Shown here: one piece after another, positions 30,665 to 38,576 of the stretch
Layout: each line of letters starts with the position of its first letter
Numbering within the stretch: position 1 is the first letter of the stretch
Assembly: GCF_000497575.1 (NCBI RefSeq)
Contig: NZ_APJI01000013.1
Location: forward strand, 310,001 to 374,000
From: Afipia sp. OHSU_II-C1
Lineage (GTDB): Bacteria; Pseudomonadota; Alphaproteobacteria; Rhizobiales; Xanthobacteraceae
Direction: 5' to 3'
Length of the DNA stretch: 64,000 nucleotides
Notes under the pieces: model-generated
What the model was told of the DNA's origin: nothing
The model's database searches: none
The model's input: the letters and a program-made list of their open reading frames with translations, nothing else
Position numbers and translations under genes: made by a program

Positions 30665-33600
30665 ATGCTGGGTCAGATCTATCAGGTCTTTCGCGATTCA
30701 AAGTGGATGATCGCGATTACGCTGCTGCTTTGCGGCGCTCTGTTGTTGCCGAACCAGGTCATCGAACTTTATCGCATCGCGGCGATCGAAGGCGGAATTG
30801 TCGCGCTCTTTATGTTCGGAGCGGTAGCCCTTATCGGTTTGGCGATCTGGCTGGGCGCGATACAGATTGCTGCGCAAACACAGTCGTCAGGCAGCATAGC
30901 AGATCCCTGCGCGGCCAAGCTGAACAACTATCTGCCTGTCGTACTGGGAACGTTCCCGCTTTTATGCGCTGCCATCGCTCTGTTCCGCTCCCGGCCGTCA
31001 CTGGACAAAGTGTCGGAGGAGGCGCGGCAGGTCGGAAGCGTGCTCCGTGTGCAGTACGACACGCTGGTCGTGGTCAAGGACACGCTCCTGATTTACGGAT
31101 TCGTGTTTCTCGCGATGGCCTGTCTGATCGCAGCAGCGATGTCCATGCTGAACAGCCGCATACTCGCAGTTTCCATCAAGACAAACCGGGTCTACTTTGC
31201 AAGGCGGCGGTTCCTTGCTGCGACGGCGATTATCACCATCCTGCTTGCGGTTCTGTTCGTCCGCTACCCTGTCGGCTTTGCGAGCGCTCTCGGGAGCTTT
31301 GGCGTCCTTGCGCTGTTCACGGTCTGCCTGACCGCCGTATGCGTTCATCTCTCCTTGATCACCATCCGGGATCGCATCCCGTACATCCCGCTGATCCTGA
31401 TTGGCGTGCTGCTCATTTCGCTGTTTGATCTCAACGATAATCATGTGATCAGGACGCTGCCGGCAAAATCGCCTGCGGACGGCGAAACCAGCATGCCGAA
31501 GCGCCTGAACGCCAGCGCGGCGTTTGAGACGTGGCTCGCTCAGCGGGGTCTGCCGATTGGAGGGCCCTACAACAAGAGCCCGTATCCGGTGTTCGTCGTC
31601 ACGGCACAGGGCGGCGGAATTTACGCGGCGTACAACGCCGCCATATTTCTCGCTCGCATGCAGGATCTTTGCCCGACCTTTCACCATCATCTGTTCGCAA
31701 TCAGCGGGGTATCTGGCGGCAGCATAGGAGCATCCACCTTCGCGGCGGCGCTGGACGCGGCAGGCAAGGCGGGTCCTCAGCCGGGTGATGTTTCGCCGGA
31801 CCCCTGTCCACGAATGAGGCGCTTTCTGTCGAACGCACATGCCGACAATCTGGATATCATCGGGAACACCGAGGCGAACGTAGACCTCGCCCTGTCTTCC
31901 GATTTTCTGTCCCCGCTCCTGGCGTCAACGCTGTTTCCCGATTTCATGCAGTCGCTGATTCCAAGACCCGTTGGCTCGCTTGATCGTGCCCGGGCGCTGG
32001 AGTTCACGTTCGAGTCGGCGGCGCAACAGATGTATGCGCGCAAGCAATCACCGATCGGGTCCAGTGACAGCAAGACGGTCCTGACATCGGGAAAGCCGCG
32101 AAATCTTCTGGAGGAAAGTTTTCAGGCTCACTGGAGCCCATCAGGAGCGATTCCGGCCCTTCTGCTGAATGCGACCGACAGTGGTTCCGGCAAGCGCATC
32201 GTCATGTCGCCGTTCGACCTCGACAAGGCGAAGTCCGAGGCGTCTGATATTTGCGTTCTAGCGCCGGCGAAGCGCGCCGATGACTTTGCGCTCAGCACAG
32301 CGGCCTTCATTAGTGCGCGATTTCCGTGGGTGACGCCCGCGGCGACGACGCGTCTGCTCGACCCCAATCCCTGCATTGCAGACAAGCTCGTCAAGAAGAT
32401 CAGGCTTGTCGACGGCGGCTACATCGACAATTCGGGCGTCGAGACTGCGCTTGATCTGGTGACCGAGATGAAGAGAGCGGTGAGGGACAAGGGTGGAGAC
32501 ACCGGCGGAGATCCGTTCCCGATTTATCTGATTTCCCTGTCGAGCGGTGATTTCCCGAGCAAGCGCGATTACTCCATGAACGAGTTGATGGAGCCCATCC
32601 GTGCATTGCTGAACGGGCGGGAAGCGCGGGCGGCGATCGCTCTCAACAGGGCCCGGATGGAATCCCAGATCGTAAAGGTGAGCGGCCAGCCGGAGCTGCC
32701 GCGGTTTAACCGCACCAATTTGCGGAGTTACTTCTATGATCTTCCGCTTGGCTGGGCGATGTCCGACAAGACGCGCGACATCATCGCGCTCGACAGCGGA
32801 CGGTTCTGGGATTGCCAGCCCAGTACGAGTTTTGTGCAGACAAACGTCAACCTGAGCAACGCGGATTGCGTCCAGCTTCAGATCTATCACCTGCTCAACG
32901 GTTCAGCGACTTCCGCGCTGGCCGGCCTTGAACAGGCAAACAAGATAGCAGCCCGCATGGCTGACCTTGCGAAGGCGGAAGGCGACCCGCCGAAGCGTGT
33001 CGATCATGAAAATCTGCTGAGTTGCTATGAGCGTGGATGGCGGGACGAAAAGTTCAGGGAATGGGAGAAGGTCAAGGGGACGACGCTGACGCCCTACAAG
33101 AAGAATTATCTCTCCCACAATCAGGCGGAGCATGTCAGAGAATTGCTTCGTGAATGGGATCGGCTCAACACTCTCACGGACCCGGCGGTCCTGTCCGGTG
33201 TCAAGGATCCGGCCGTCCTCGCATATGTCCTCGGGTCACTGTCCTACGACAGCAATGATTTCCGGCGGCTCACCGAGAATGTGACTTTCAAGTCCGCCAG
33301 CCAGATCGAGGCAAGCCCATGGTGGTCGCGAATCCAGCGGATAAACAAAATTCGCAAGGATGCGAACCCATCCGCGCAAGACGTTGATGTCAGTACGTTG
33401 ATTAACAAGCCAGAGGATCTGGCCGAACTGGTTTGGGGATGGGAGAAGAATATCTTCGGCAATAACTTTCAGAGCGGGGTCTATAATTCAGCACTTAAAG
33501 AGGGCTGGAAGTACAGGCCTCGCGGCGTCTATCAGATCATCGGACGTGAGCAATACGAATCAGAAGGCCGCCGGTTGAAATTGCTCAACAAGGAGCTTGA

Positions 33601-33910
33601 TGACAAGTTCTTGCTCAATGAGCCGGACGCGCTCTGGGACAAGAGAATTTCCGCCAAGGTTGCTTTTGCGCATTTTCTGAACTGGAGAAGCTCGAAGGTC
33701 GCTCAGGGCACGTCTGACGAGCGAGCGAAGAAGCGCAGGGATGCCGGTCTGGAAAGCAAGGCATTGCCTGCTGTTCTTGCCGAACATCCAGACGGATTTG
33801 AGCTTGCGCGCCGCAACCAGCACGACATGGGCGACGGAAAGGACGAGGATATCGTTTCCAGGCAGAGCAAGTTGTTCAAGACCTGCATTCAGCAAGCCCG
33901 GATCAAGTAG
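30665..33910 (+). CDS. Membrane protein with patatin phospholipase domain and C-terminal GH19-like domain
   Basis: A 1081-residue protein with an unusual architecture. Residues 1-260 hold about seven hydrophobic segments. Residues 305-700 are a patatin-like lipase: oxyanion loop QGGGIY (315-320), nucleophile Ser350 in GVSGGS, catalytic Asp583 in VDGGYIDNSG. Residues 805-1010 resemble the GH19 chitinase/lysozyme fold: LSYDSNDFRRLTEN (859-872) aligns with the family pattern AHESGGFRRLEEN, and GWKYRPRGVYQIIGREQY (947-964) with YRGRGLIQLTGRANY. The usual catalytic Glu is Asp862 here. Upstream sequence is AT-rich and codon use looks less GC-rich than neighbours, hinting at transfer. It stands alone; function unknown, perhaps envelope lipid or peptidoglycan related. 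Confidence 0.85.
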   Translation: MLGQIYQVFRDSKWMIAITLLLCGALLLPNQVIELYRIAAIEGGIVALFMFGAVALIGLAIWLGAIQIAAQTQSSGSIADPCAAKLNNYLPVVLGTFPLLCAAIALFRSRPSLDKVSEEARQVGSVLRVQYDTLVVVKDTLLIYGFVFLAMACLIAAAMSMLNSRILAVSIKTNRVYFARRRFLAATAIITILLAVLFVRYPVGFASALGSFGVLALFTVCLTAVCVHLSLITIRDRIPYIPLILIGVLLISLFDLNDNHVIRTLPAKSPADGETSMPKRLNASAAFETWLAQRGLPIGGPYNKSPYPVFVVTAQGGGIYAAYNAAIFLARMQDLCPTFHHHLFAISGVSGGSIGASTFAAALDAAGKAGPQPGDVSPDPCPRMRRFLSNAHADNLDIIGNTEANVDLALSSDFLSPLLASTLFPDFMQSLIPRPVGSLDRARALEFTFESAAQQMYARKQSPIGSSDSKTVLTSGKPRNLLEESFQAHWSPSGAIPALLLNATDSGSGKRIVMSPFDLDKAKSEASDICVLAPAKRADDFALSTAAFISARFPWVTPAATTRLLDPNPCIADKLVKKIRLVDGGYIDNSGVETALDLVTEMKRAVRDKGGDTGGDPFPIYLISLSSGDFPSKRDYSMNELMEPIRALLNGREARAAIALNRARMESQIVKVSGQPELPRFNRTNLRSYFYDLPLGWAMSDKTRDIIALDSGRFWDCQPSTSFVQTNVNLSNADCVQLQIYHLLNGSATSALAGLEQANKIAARMADLAKAEGDPPKRVDHENLLSCYERGWRDEKFREWEKVKGTTLTPYKKNYLSHNQAEHVRELLREWDRLNTLTDPAVLSGVKDPAVLAYVLGSLSYDSNDFRRLTENVTFKSASQIEASPWWSRIQRINKIRKDANPSAQDVDVSTLINKPEDLAELVWGWEKNIFGNNFQSGVYNSALKEGWKYRPRGVYQIIGREQYESEGRRLKLLNKELDDKFLLNEPDALWDKRISAKVAFAHFLNWRSSKVAQGTSDERAKKRRDAGLESKALPAVLAEHPDGFELARRNQHDMGDGKDEDIVSRQSKLFKTCIQQARIK

Positions 33911-33913
33911 CAG

Positions 33914-33970
33914 CCGGTCACTCGCCGATTGACCGGTGCCCTGGCAGATGCGAATTCAGGCATCTGCCAG
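33914..33970 (+). promoter_or_regulatory. Tandem hairpins before the CHMI-like gene, second touching its ribosome site
   Basis: CCGGTCA/TGACCGG (33914-33920, 33930-33936) is followed by a perfect 11-bp stem CTGGCAGATGC (33941-33951) with GCATCTGCCAG (33960-33970). The right arm of the second stem overlaps the first bases of the AGGAGAGA ribosome site (33969-33976). There is no T-run. It may end the patatin transcript or limit translation of the next gene. Confidence 0.6.
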
Positions 33971-33980
33971 GAGAGATGCC

Positions 33981-34349
33981 ATGCCTCACATCGTTTGCCA
34001 TTACTCCGCATCGTCCGATATGCCGCCGCTTGGTGATGTGATGCTGGGGCTTCATCGCGCCGCCGCCTCGACCGGTGTGGTTCAGGCCGATGATCTCAAG
34101 ATCCGGGCGCAGTCGTTCGCGGATTATCTCGTCGCCGGCGAGGAGCGATCGTTCTTCCATGTCGCGCTGTATCTTCTGGCCGGGAGGACCCCGGAACAGA
34201 AGGAGCGTCTCAGCATCGCGCTGCGTCAGGAACTCTCGGAGCTTTTGCCGGGCATCACCAGCATCAGCATCGACATCCGCGATATGGATCCGCTGGCTTA
34301 CAAGAAACGGCTGCTCGACATTCCGTCCCGTTCCGCACGGCAGGCCTAA
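33981..34349 (+). CDS. 5-carboxymethyl-2-hydroxymuconate isomerase-like protein (tautomerase superfamily)
   Basis: A 122-residue protein starting MPHIVCHYSASSDM, so Pro is exposed as the N-terminal catalytic base after Met removal, as in the CHMI/HpaF family. HVALYLLAGRTPEQKERLS mid-protein and the length fit the family (about 125 residues). CHMI isomerises a ring-cleavage product in homoprotocatechuate degradation; here no other hpa gene is present, so the substrate may differ. AGGAGAGA precedes the ATG chosen over an upstream in-frame start. Its stop overlaps by four bases the stop of the converging IclR gene of the aromatic locus. Confidence 0.85.
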   Translation: MPHIVCHYSASSDMPPLGDVMLGLHRAAASTGVVQADDLKIRAQSFADYLVAGEERSFFHVALYLLAGRTPEQKERLSIALRQELSELLPGITSISIDIRDMDPLAYKKRLLDIPSRSARQA

Positions 34350-35170
34350 ACCAGCAGCGGTTTGGCCGTCACGGCCATGTCCTTGAGCAGCGGAAGGAAG
34401 CGGTCGATCATCTCGCCGGTGGTGATGCGGTCGACATGCGCGCCGATATTTGCCGCCGCGACCACCGTGCCATCGTAGCGATGGATCGGCACCGAGATCG
34501 AGCGGAAGCCGGGCTCGGCCTCGCGATCGACCAGCGAATAGCCCTTGCTGCGGTCGCTGATGATGGTGGCGATGACGGTGGATTTGTCCGTGACGGTTTC
34601 CGGCGTCTGCGCCGTCAGCGTCATGGCGCCGATGGCCGACGTCAATTCGTCATTGGAGAGGCGGCCGAGCAGAACACGGCCGACCGACGTGCAATAGGCC
34701 GGCAGCCGGTAGCCGATGTCGATGCCGGCGGAAAAAACCCGCGCTGGACTGGCTCTGGCAACGAACACGGCTTCCTGTCCATCCAGAATCGCGAGCGAGC
34801 AGACTTCCCTCGCTTTTGTGGAAATATCGTCCATCAGCGGCTGCAAGACGGCGACGATCTGGTTGGACGACAGATAGGCCGAAGCCAGCGCCAGCACGCG
34901 CGGTGTCAGCGAAAACAGCCGCTCGTCGCCTGCGACGAAGCCGGATTTCTGGAGGGTCAGCAGAATTCTGCGGGCGGTGGCGCGCGGCAGATTGGATGCC
35001 TTGGCGATATCGCTCAGGGTCATCGGGCGGTGTTCGGTGCCGAACGACTGCAGCACCCGAAGGCCGCGGTCGAGGCTTTCGATGAACTCGCCGCCGTCGC
35101 GTCTGGCTTCTTCTTCCTCTGCGGTGCGCTTTACGCGGGGCATGCTCGGTCGGCCGTTCTTTCCGGTCAT
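34346..35170 (-). CDS. IclR-family transcriptional regulator
   Basis: A 274-residue regulator. The winged helix-turn-helix is at about residues 33-90 (ESLDRGLRVLQSFG, then MTLSDIAKASNLPRATARRILLTL), followed by an IclR effector domain with GYRLPAYCTSVGRVLLG and SISVPIHRYDGTVVAAANIGA. It resembles the PcaR/PobR/PcaU subgroup that controls aromatic acid catabolism. It is last in the leftward operon behind ferredoxin and its reductase. I prefer ATG 35170; a GTG at 35215 would place a 19-base palindrome inside the gene. It probably controls the divergent catabolic operons and itself. Confidence 0.92.
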   Translation of the reverse strand: MTGKNGRPSMPRVKRTAEEEEARRDGGEFIESLDRGLRVLQSFGTEHRPMTLSDIAKASNLPRATARRILLTLQKSGFVAGDERLFSLTPRVLALASAYLSSNQIVAVLQPLMDDISTKAREVCSLAILDGQEAVFVARASPARVFSAGIDIGYRLPAYCTSVGRVLLGRLSNDELTSAIGAMTLTAQTPETVTDKSTVIATIISDRSKGYSLVDREAEPGFRSISVPIHRYDGTVVAAANIGAHVDRITTGEMIDRFLPLLKDMAVTAKPLLV

Positions 35171-35193
35171 GAGTCGATCTGCCCAGACGAGAC

Positions 35194-35212
35194 CATAATT
35201 CGCCGAATTATG
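35194..35212 (-). promoter_or_regulatory. Perfect palindrome before the IclR gene (autoregulatory operator candidate)
   Basis: CATAATTCG (35194-35202) and CGAATTATG (35204-35212) are perfect 9-bp arms around one base, located 24 bases upstream of the regulator start and overlapping the reductase stop codon. The half-site CGAA-TT-ATG resembles the CGAACATAT half-sites in the divergent promoter region 36807-36983. Confidence 0.65.
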
Positions 35213-36446
35213 CACCCACCGCTTTGATTGGTGTCAAAAGCGACTTGAAGTCGAAGGAGAGGTCAGCCGCCTGTTCCGGCGTCGGCGAAATGCCGCTGCC
35301 GATCAGCCGCCTGGCGGCCATTTGATCGCCGGCGCGGTTGACGCTGTCCACGGCGCACAGCTTGTCCTGGCGATAGTAGAAAACCGAGAATTGACCGTCT
35401 TCCAGCGACCCGCGAATGGCGTAGCGGTTGAAATTCCGGGACAGTCCGACGGTTTGCAATTTCGCGTCGTATTGATCCGACCAGAAGCGCGGCACGCTGT
35501 CGTAAGGTCCGGTTTTTCCCGCGATGGCGAGTCCGGCCGCCTTGGCTTGATCCTGTGCATTCTGGACAGATTCCAGACGAAGCCAGCCCTGCGCGTGGGC
35601 GTTGTAGTGATTGGCGCAGTCGCCGGCTGCAAAGATATCGGGATCGCTGGTCAGGCCGTGGTCGTCGACGACGATCCCGTCGGTGCAGTTCAACTGAGCA
35701 TCGCGCGCCAGTTGGTCGTTCGGAACGCCGCCGATTCCCACCAGAACGAGATCCGCGCGCAGCCGTGCGCCGCCTTGCGTGGTCACGAAGCCCGCGCGGC
35801 CATTGTGCTCTTCGATTCCCGCGACGCTCTCGTTGAGCCGCACATCGACGCCGTGGCGGCTGTGCAGGTCGAGCAGGAATTGCGAGACGACCGGCGAGAC
35901 GGAACGTTCGAGCAGCCGCGAAGCACTTTCGATAATGGTGACTTTCTTGCCGAGCTTGCTGGCCGATGCCGCGACCTCAAGGCCGATGAAGCCGCCGCCG
36001 ATGACAACGATCTCGGCTGCATTGCGCAGTCGTTCTTTCAGTTCGATCGCGTCACGGATGGAGCGCAGATAGCATACGCCGTCGAGATTCGCGCCGGGAA
36101 GGGCCAGCCGCCGCGCGTGAGAGCCTGTGCCGATGAACAGCTTGTCGAAAGCGAGCGTTGTGCTGCCATTGATCGAAAGCTGCCGCGCATGCCGGTCGAT
36201 TGCATGCACGCGCGTATCGAGAATGAGATCGATCTGCTTGAGCCTGAAGAATGCGTCGTCGCGAAGAACGAGGCCATCTTGCGTGACCTTGTCGAGCAGG
36301 AAATCCTTGGACAGCGGAGGGCGCTGATAGGGCAGCAGATGATCGTCGGCGACGACCGTGATGCGCTCCGCGTATCCGCTGTCGCGTGCCGACAATGCGG
36401 CCTGGATGCCGGCGTACGATGCGCCCACGACAACGAGGCCGCTCAT
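35208..36446 (-). CDS. FAD-dependent ferredoxin reductase of the Rieske oxygenase system
   Basis: A 412-residue NAD(P)H:ferredoxin oxidoreductase of the BphA4/putidaredoxin-reductase type. It starts MSGLVVVGASYAGIQAALSARD (FAD-binding Rossmann fold), with the paired PYQRPPLSKDFL motif, a central NAD-binding GGGFIGLEVAASASKLGKKV, and the FAD-closing segment DPDIFAAGDCANHYNA. It passes electrons from NADH to the ferredoxin encoded immediately upstream, whose stop overlaps this start by four bases. Partner oxygenase is the divergent Rieske gene (inference from context). Confidence 0.95.
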   Translation of the reverse strand: MSGLVVVGASYAGIQAALSARDSGYAERITVVADDHLLPYQRPPLSKDFLLDKVTQDGLVLRDDAFFRLKQIDLILDTRVHAIDRHARQLSINGSTTLAFDKLFIGTGSHARRLALPGANLDGVCYLRSIRDAIELKERLRNAAEIVVIGGGFIGLEVAASASKLGKKVTIIESASRLLERSVSPVVSQFLLDLHSRHGVDVRLNESVAGIEEHNGRAGFVTTQGGARLRADLVLVGIGGVPNDQLARDAQLNCTDGIVVDDHGLTSDPDIFAAGDCANHYNAHAQGWLRLESVQNAQDQAKAAGLAIAGKTGPYDSVPRFWSDQYDAKLQTVGLSRNFNRYAIRGSLEDGQFSVFYYRQDKLCAVDSVNRAGDQMAARRLIGSGISPTPEQAADLSFDFKSLLTPIKAVGA

Positions 36447-36772
36447 GATTGCGTCCCGGAAATATGGACGGTCAGGGCCGTGATCGATGGCGGGAGTTTC
36501 AACTGACAGCTCAACCGGCTGGTGGGTTTGCGGGTGGCGGTGACCGAGCCGAGCAGCTCGAGTTCTTCCGGCTGCGGTGGTGCCAGACTCCCCGAATGAC
36601 TGACGTCTATGTAGACATGGCACGTGGCGCAGTCGAGGCAGCCGCCGCACTCTCCATCGATTCCAGAAACGCCATTTCGGATGGCGGCGAGCATGACGCT
36701 CGTGCCGCTGTCGACGTTCACGACAGTCTCTGAACCGTCGGGCTGAATGAATGTGATCCGGGCCATGACCAT
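36443..36772 (-). CDS. [2Fe-2S] ferredoxin (adrenodoxin/putidaredoxin type)
   Basis: A 109-residue electron carrier. The cluster cysteines follow the adrenodoxin pattern: C-x5-C-x2-C in GECGGCLDCATCHV, and a fourth Cys in SRLSCQLKL near the C-terminus. YID after the motif and the short C-terminal LPPSITALTV fit the family. It is first in the leftward operon and should carry electrons from the reductase to the Rieske oxygenase. Start is one of two ATGs two codons apart. Confidence 0.94.
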   Translation of the reverse strand: MVMARITFIQPDGSETVVNVDSGTSVMLAAIRNGVSGIDGECGGCLDCATCHVYIDVSHSGSLAPPQPEELELLGSVTATRKPTSRLSCQLKLPPSITALTVHISGTQS

Positions 36773-36806
36773 GTCCGTTGCTGAGCGCCGTCCATAAAGT
36801 TCATTT

Positions 36807-36836
36807 AACGAACATATGGGCGTTGAACGAACATAT
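36807..36836 (-). promoter_or_regulatory. Direct-repeat operator in front of the ferredoxin operon
   Basis: AACGAACATAT occurs twice, at 36807-36817 and 36826-36836, 19 bases start to start. They lie 35-64 bases upstream of the ferredoxin start. The same CGAACATAT unit occurs on the rightward side at 36975-36983, suggesting one regulator for both operons, most likely the IclR protein. Confidence 0.6.
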
Positions 36837-36946
36837 CAAGCGAGCGACGCATGAGATACCTTTCTTTTGGCTTCGCATTTGCAGCATAAATAGGCGATGA
36901 CAGCCTGCAGATTGCGCTTGCACGTTTTCCAATTTGGAGACAGTCT

Positions 36947-36983
36947 AACGAATATCGCACATATGTTCGTTCATCGAACATAT
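36947..36983 (+). promoter_or_regulatory. Palindrome plus half-site operator in front of the Rieske operon
   Basis: ATATGTTCG (36961-36969) and CGAACATAT (36975-36983) form a perfect 9-bp inverted repeat with a 5-base centre. A related AACGAATAT lies at 36947-36955. A palindrome with an added direct half-site is the layout known for PcaU/PobR-type IclR operators. The remaining bases to the oxygenase start show a long leader with a weak TTGCC/GGCAA-T5 hairpin at 37049-37069 and no gene. Confidence 0.65.
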
Positions 36984-37202
36984 CGAAGTGGGAGCGCGAG
37001 CTCGAGAGCCAAAGCAAGGCTCTTGGGTGCGCGGCCAGGTCGGGGGAGTTGCCGCGTAAGGCAATTTTTCATCTGCCTGGGCTCGCGTGTTGCGGTGGAA
37101 AGGTTTTCAATCGTTGGAGCTTCACGGCTTCAATCTGGCCCTGCGCGGGTCATCGATGTTTTCGGCAAGAAAATCGTCTCGGGACCGGAAGGAAGAAACG
37201 CC

Positions 37203-38561
37203 ATGATGAGCCAAGAGCAGAATGATCTGATCACCCGCACGGGCCCGGCCGATCCTGCGGGAAAACTGCTGCGGATGTACTGGCAGCCGGCGGCGCTGGT
37301 CGATGAACTCGAGGGCCCGCGGCCGATCAGGGCCGTCAGGTTGCTCGGCGAGAACTTCGTGCTGTTTCGCGACGAGCAGGGCCGTTACGGATTGATGGAT
37401 CGCGACTGCCCGCATCGCGGCGCGGACCTCGCCTTCGGCCGGCTTGAAAACGGCGGCCTGCGCTGCGCCTTCCATGGCTGGCTGTTCGACGTTCAGGGTA
37501 ATTGTCTTGAGACCCCGGCCGAGCCGGTCGGTTCGGTCCTGTGCAAGAACATCAAGCAGCGCGCCTATCCCGTCCTCGAGAAGGGCGGCATTCTGTGGGC
37601 GTATCTGGGCGAAGGCGAGCCGCCCGCGTTTCCGGAGATCGACTGTTTCGTCGCGCCGGATGCCTATACGTTTGCATTCAAGGGGCTGATCGAATGCAAC
37701 TGGCTTCAGGCGCTTGAAGTCGGCATCGACCCGGCGCATGCCTCGTTCCTGCATCGCTTCTTTGAAGACGAAGACCTCGAGAAGTCCTACGGCAAGCAAT
37801 TCCGCGGCGCGTCCGCGGGAAGCGACATGCCGATGACCAAGATCCTGCGCGAATACGACCGCCCGATCATCAATGTCGAGAAAACCGAGTACGGTTTGCG
37901 GCTCGTGGCGCTGCGCCAGATCGATGACGAGCGCACTCATGTGCGTGTCACCAATCAGCTGTTCCCGCACGGCTTCGTCATTCCGATGAGCCAGGAAATG
38001 ACGATCACGCAGTGGCACGTGCCGGTCGATGACACCCATTGCTACTGGTACGCGATCTTCACCAGCTACACGACGCCGGTCGACAAGAAGAAGATGCGCG
38101 AGCAGCGCCTCGATCTGTATGAACTGCCGGACTACAAGTCGCGCCGCAACAAGACCAACGATTACGGTTTCGATCCGCACGAGCAGGCCACCGAGACCTA
38201 TACCGGCATGGGCCTCGACATCAACGTGCACGACCAGTGGGCCGTGGAATCCATGGGCGCGATCCAGGATCGCACGCGCGAGCATCTCGGGCAGTCCGAC
38301 AAGGCGATCGTGCAGTATCGCCGCCTGCTGCGTCAGGAAATCGAGAAGGCCGTTGCCGGCGGCAAGCCGCTGCTGTTCCTCGATGAAGCGCATGCGCGCA
38401 GCATCCAGGGGCCCGCGACGATGGACGGCATCGGGCCGACGCGCGGCTGGGAAATCTACTGGATGGAGGTCGACGTGAAGCGGCGGCGCGGTGCACCGTG
38501 GGCTGCGCCGATCCCGACCGAGATCGCCGAGAAGGTGCCGCATCTCACCGCGGCCGAGTAA
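37203..38561 (+). CDS. Rieske aromatic ring-hydroxylating oxygenase, large subunit
   Basis: A 452-residue oxygenase related to phthalate 4,5-dioxygenase and phenoxybenzoate dioxygenase. The Rieske cluster motif is C69-P-H71 and C88-x2-H91. The mononuclear iron site reads GIDPAHASFLH: Asp176 for electron transfer, His179 and His184 as ligands. The N-terminus TRTGPADPAGKLLRMYWQPAALVDEL is characteristic of this subgroup, which works as an alpha-only oxygenase. Electrons would come from the divergent ferredoxin and reductase. GGAAGGAAG precedes the two possible ATGs. Substrate unknown; the GS-like gene next to it suggests an aromatic amine conjugate. Confidence 0.93.
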   Translation: MMSQEQNDLITRTGPADPAGKLLRMYWQPAALVDELEGPRPIRAVRLLGENFVLFRDEQGRYGLMDRDCPHRGADLAFGRLENGGLRCAFHGWLFDVQGNCLETPAEPVGSVLCKNIKQRAYPVLEKGGILWAYLGEGEPPAFPEIDCFVAPDAYTFAFKGLIECNWLQALEVGIDPAHASFLHRFFEDEDLEKSYGKQFRGASAGSDMPMTKILREYDRPIINVEKTEYGLRLVALRQIDDERTHVRVTNQLFPHGFVIPMSQEMTITQWHVPVDDTHCYWYAIFTSYTTPVDKKKMREQRLDLYELPDYKSRRNKTNDYGFDPHEQATETYTGMGLDINVHDQWAVESMGAIQDRTREHLGQSDKAIVQYRRLLRQEIEKAVAGGKPLLFLDEAHARSIQGPATMDGIGPTRGWEIYWMEVDVKRRRGAPWAAPIPTEIAEKVPHLTAAE

Positions 38562-38576
38562 GGATCTGCTGAGCCA

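Noticed and set aside
30665-33910. Patatin protein as a CBASS-type (CapV) defence effector
   Set aside because: No cyclic-nucleotide synthase or accessory defence gene is adjacent, and the membrane region plus GH19-like tail do not fit CapV.
36805-37017. 70-codon minus-strand frame in the aromatic divergent promoter region
   Set aside because: It lies over the operator repeats, has no ribosome site and reads as non-protein-like sequence.
37049-37069. Terminator-like hairpin in the leader of the Rieske operon
   Set aside because: The stem is only 5 bp (TTGCC/GGCAA) though followed by T5; too weak to list as a feature by itself.
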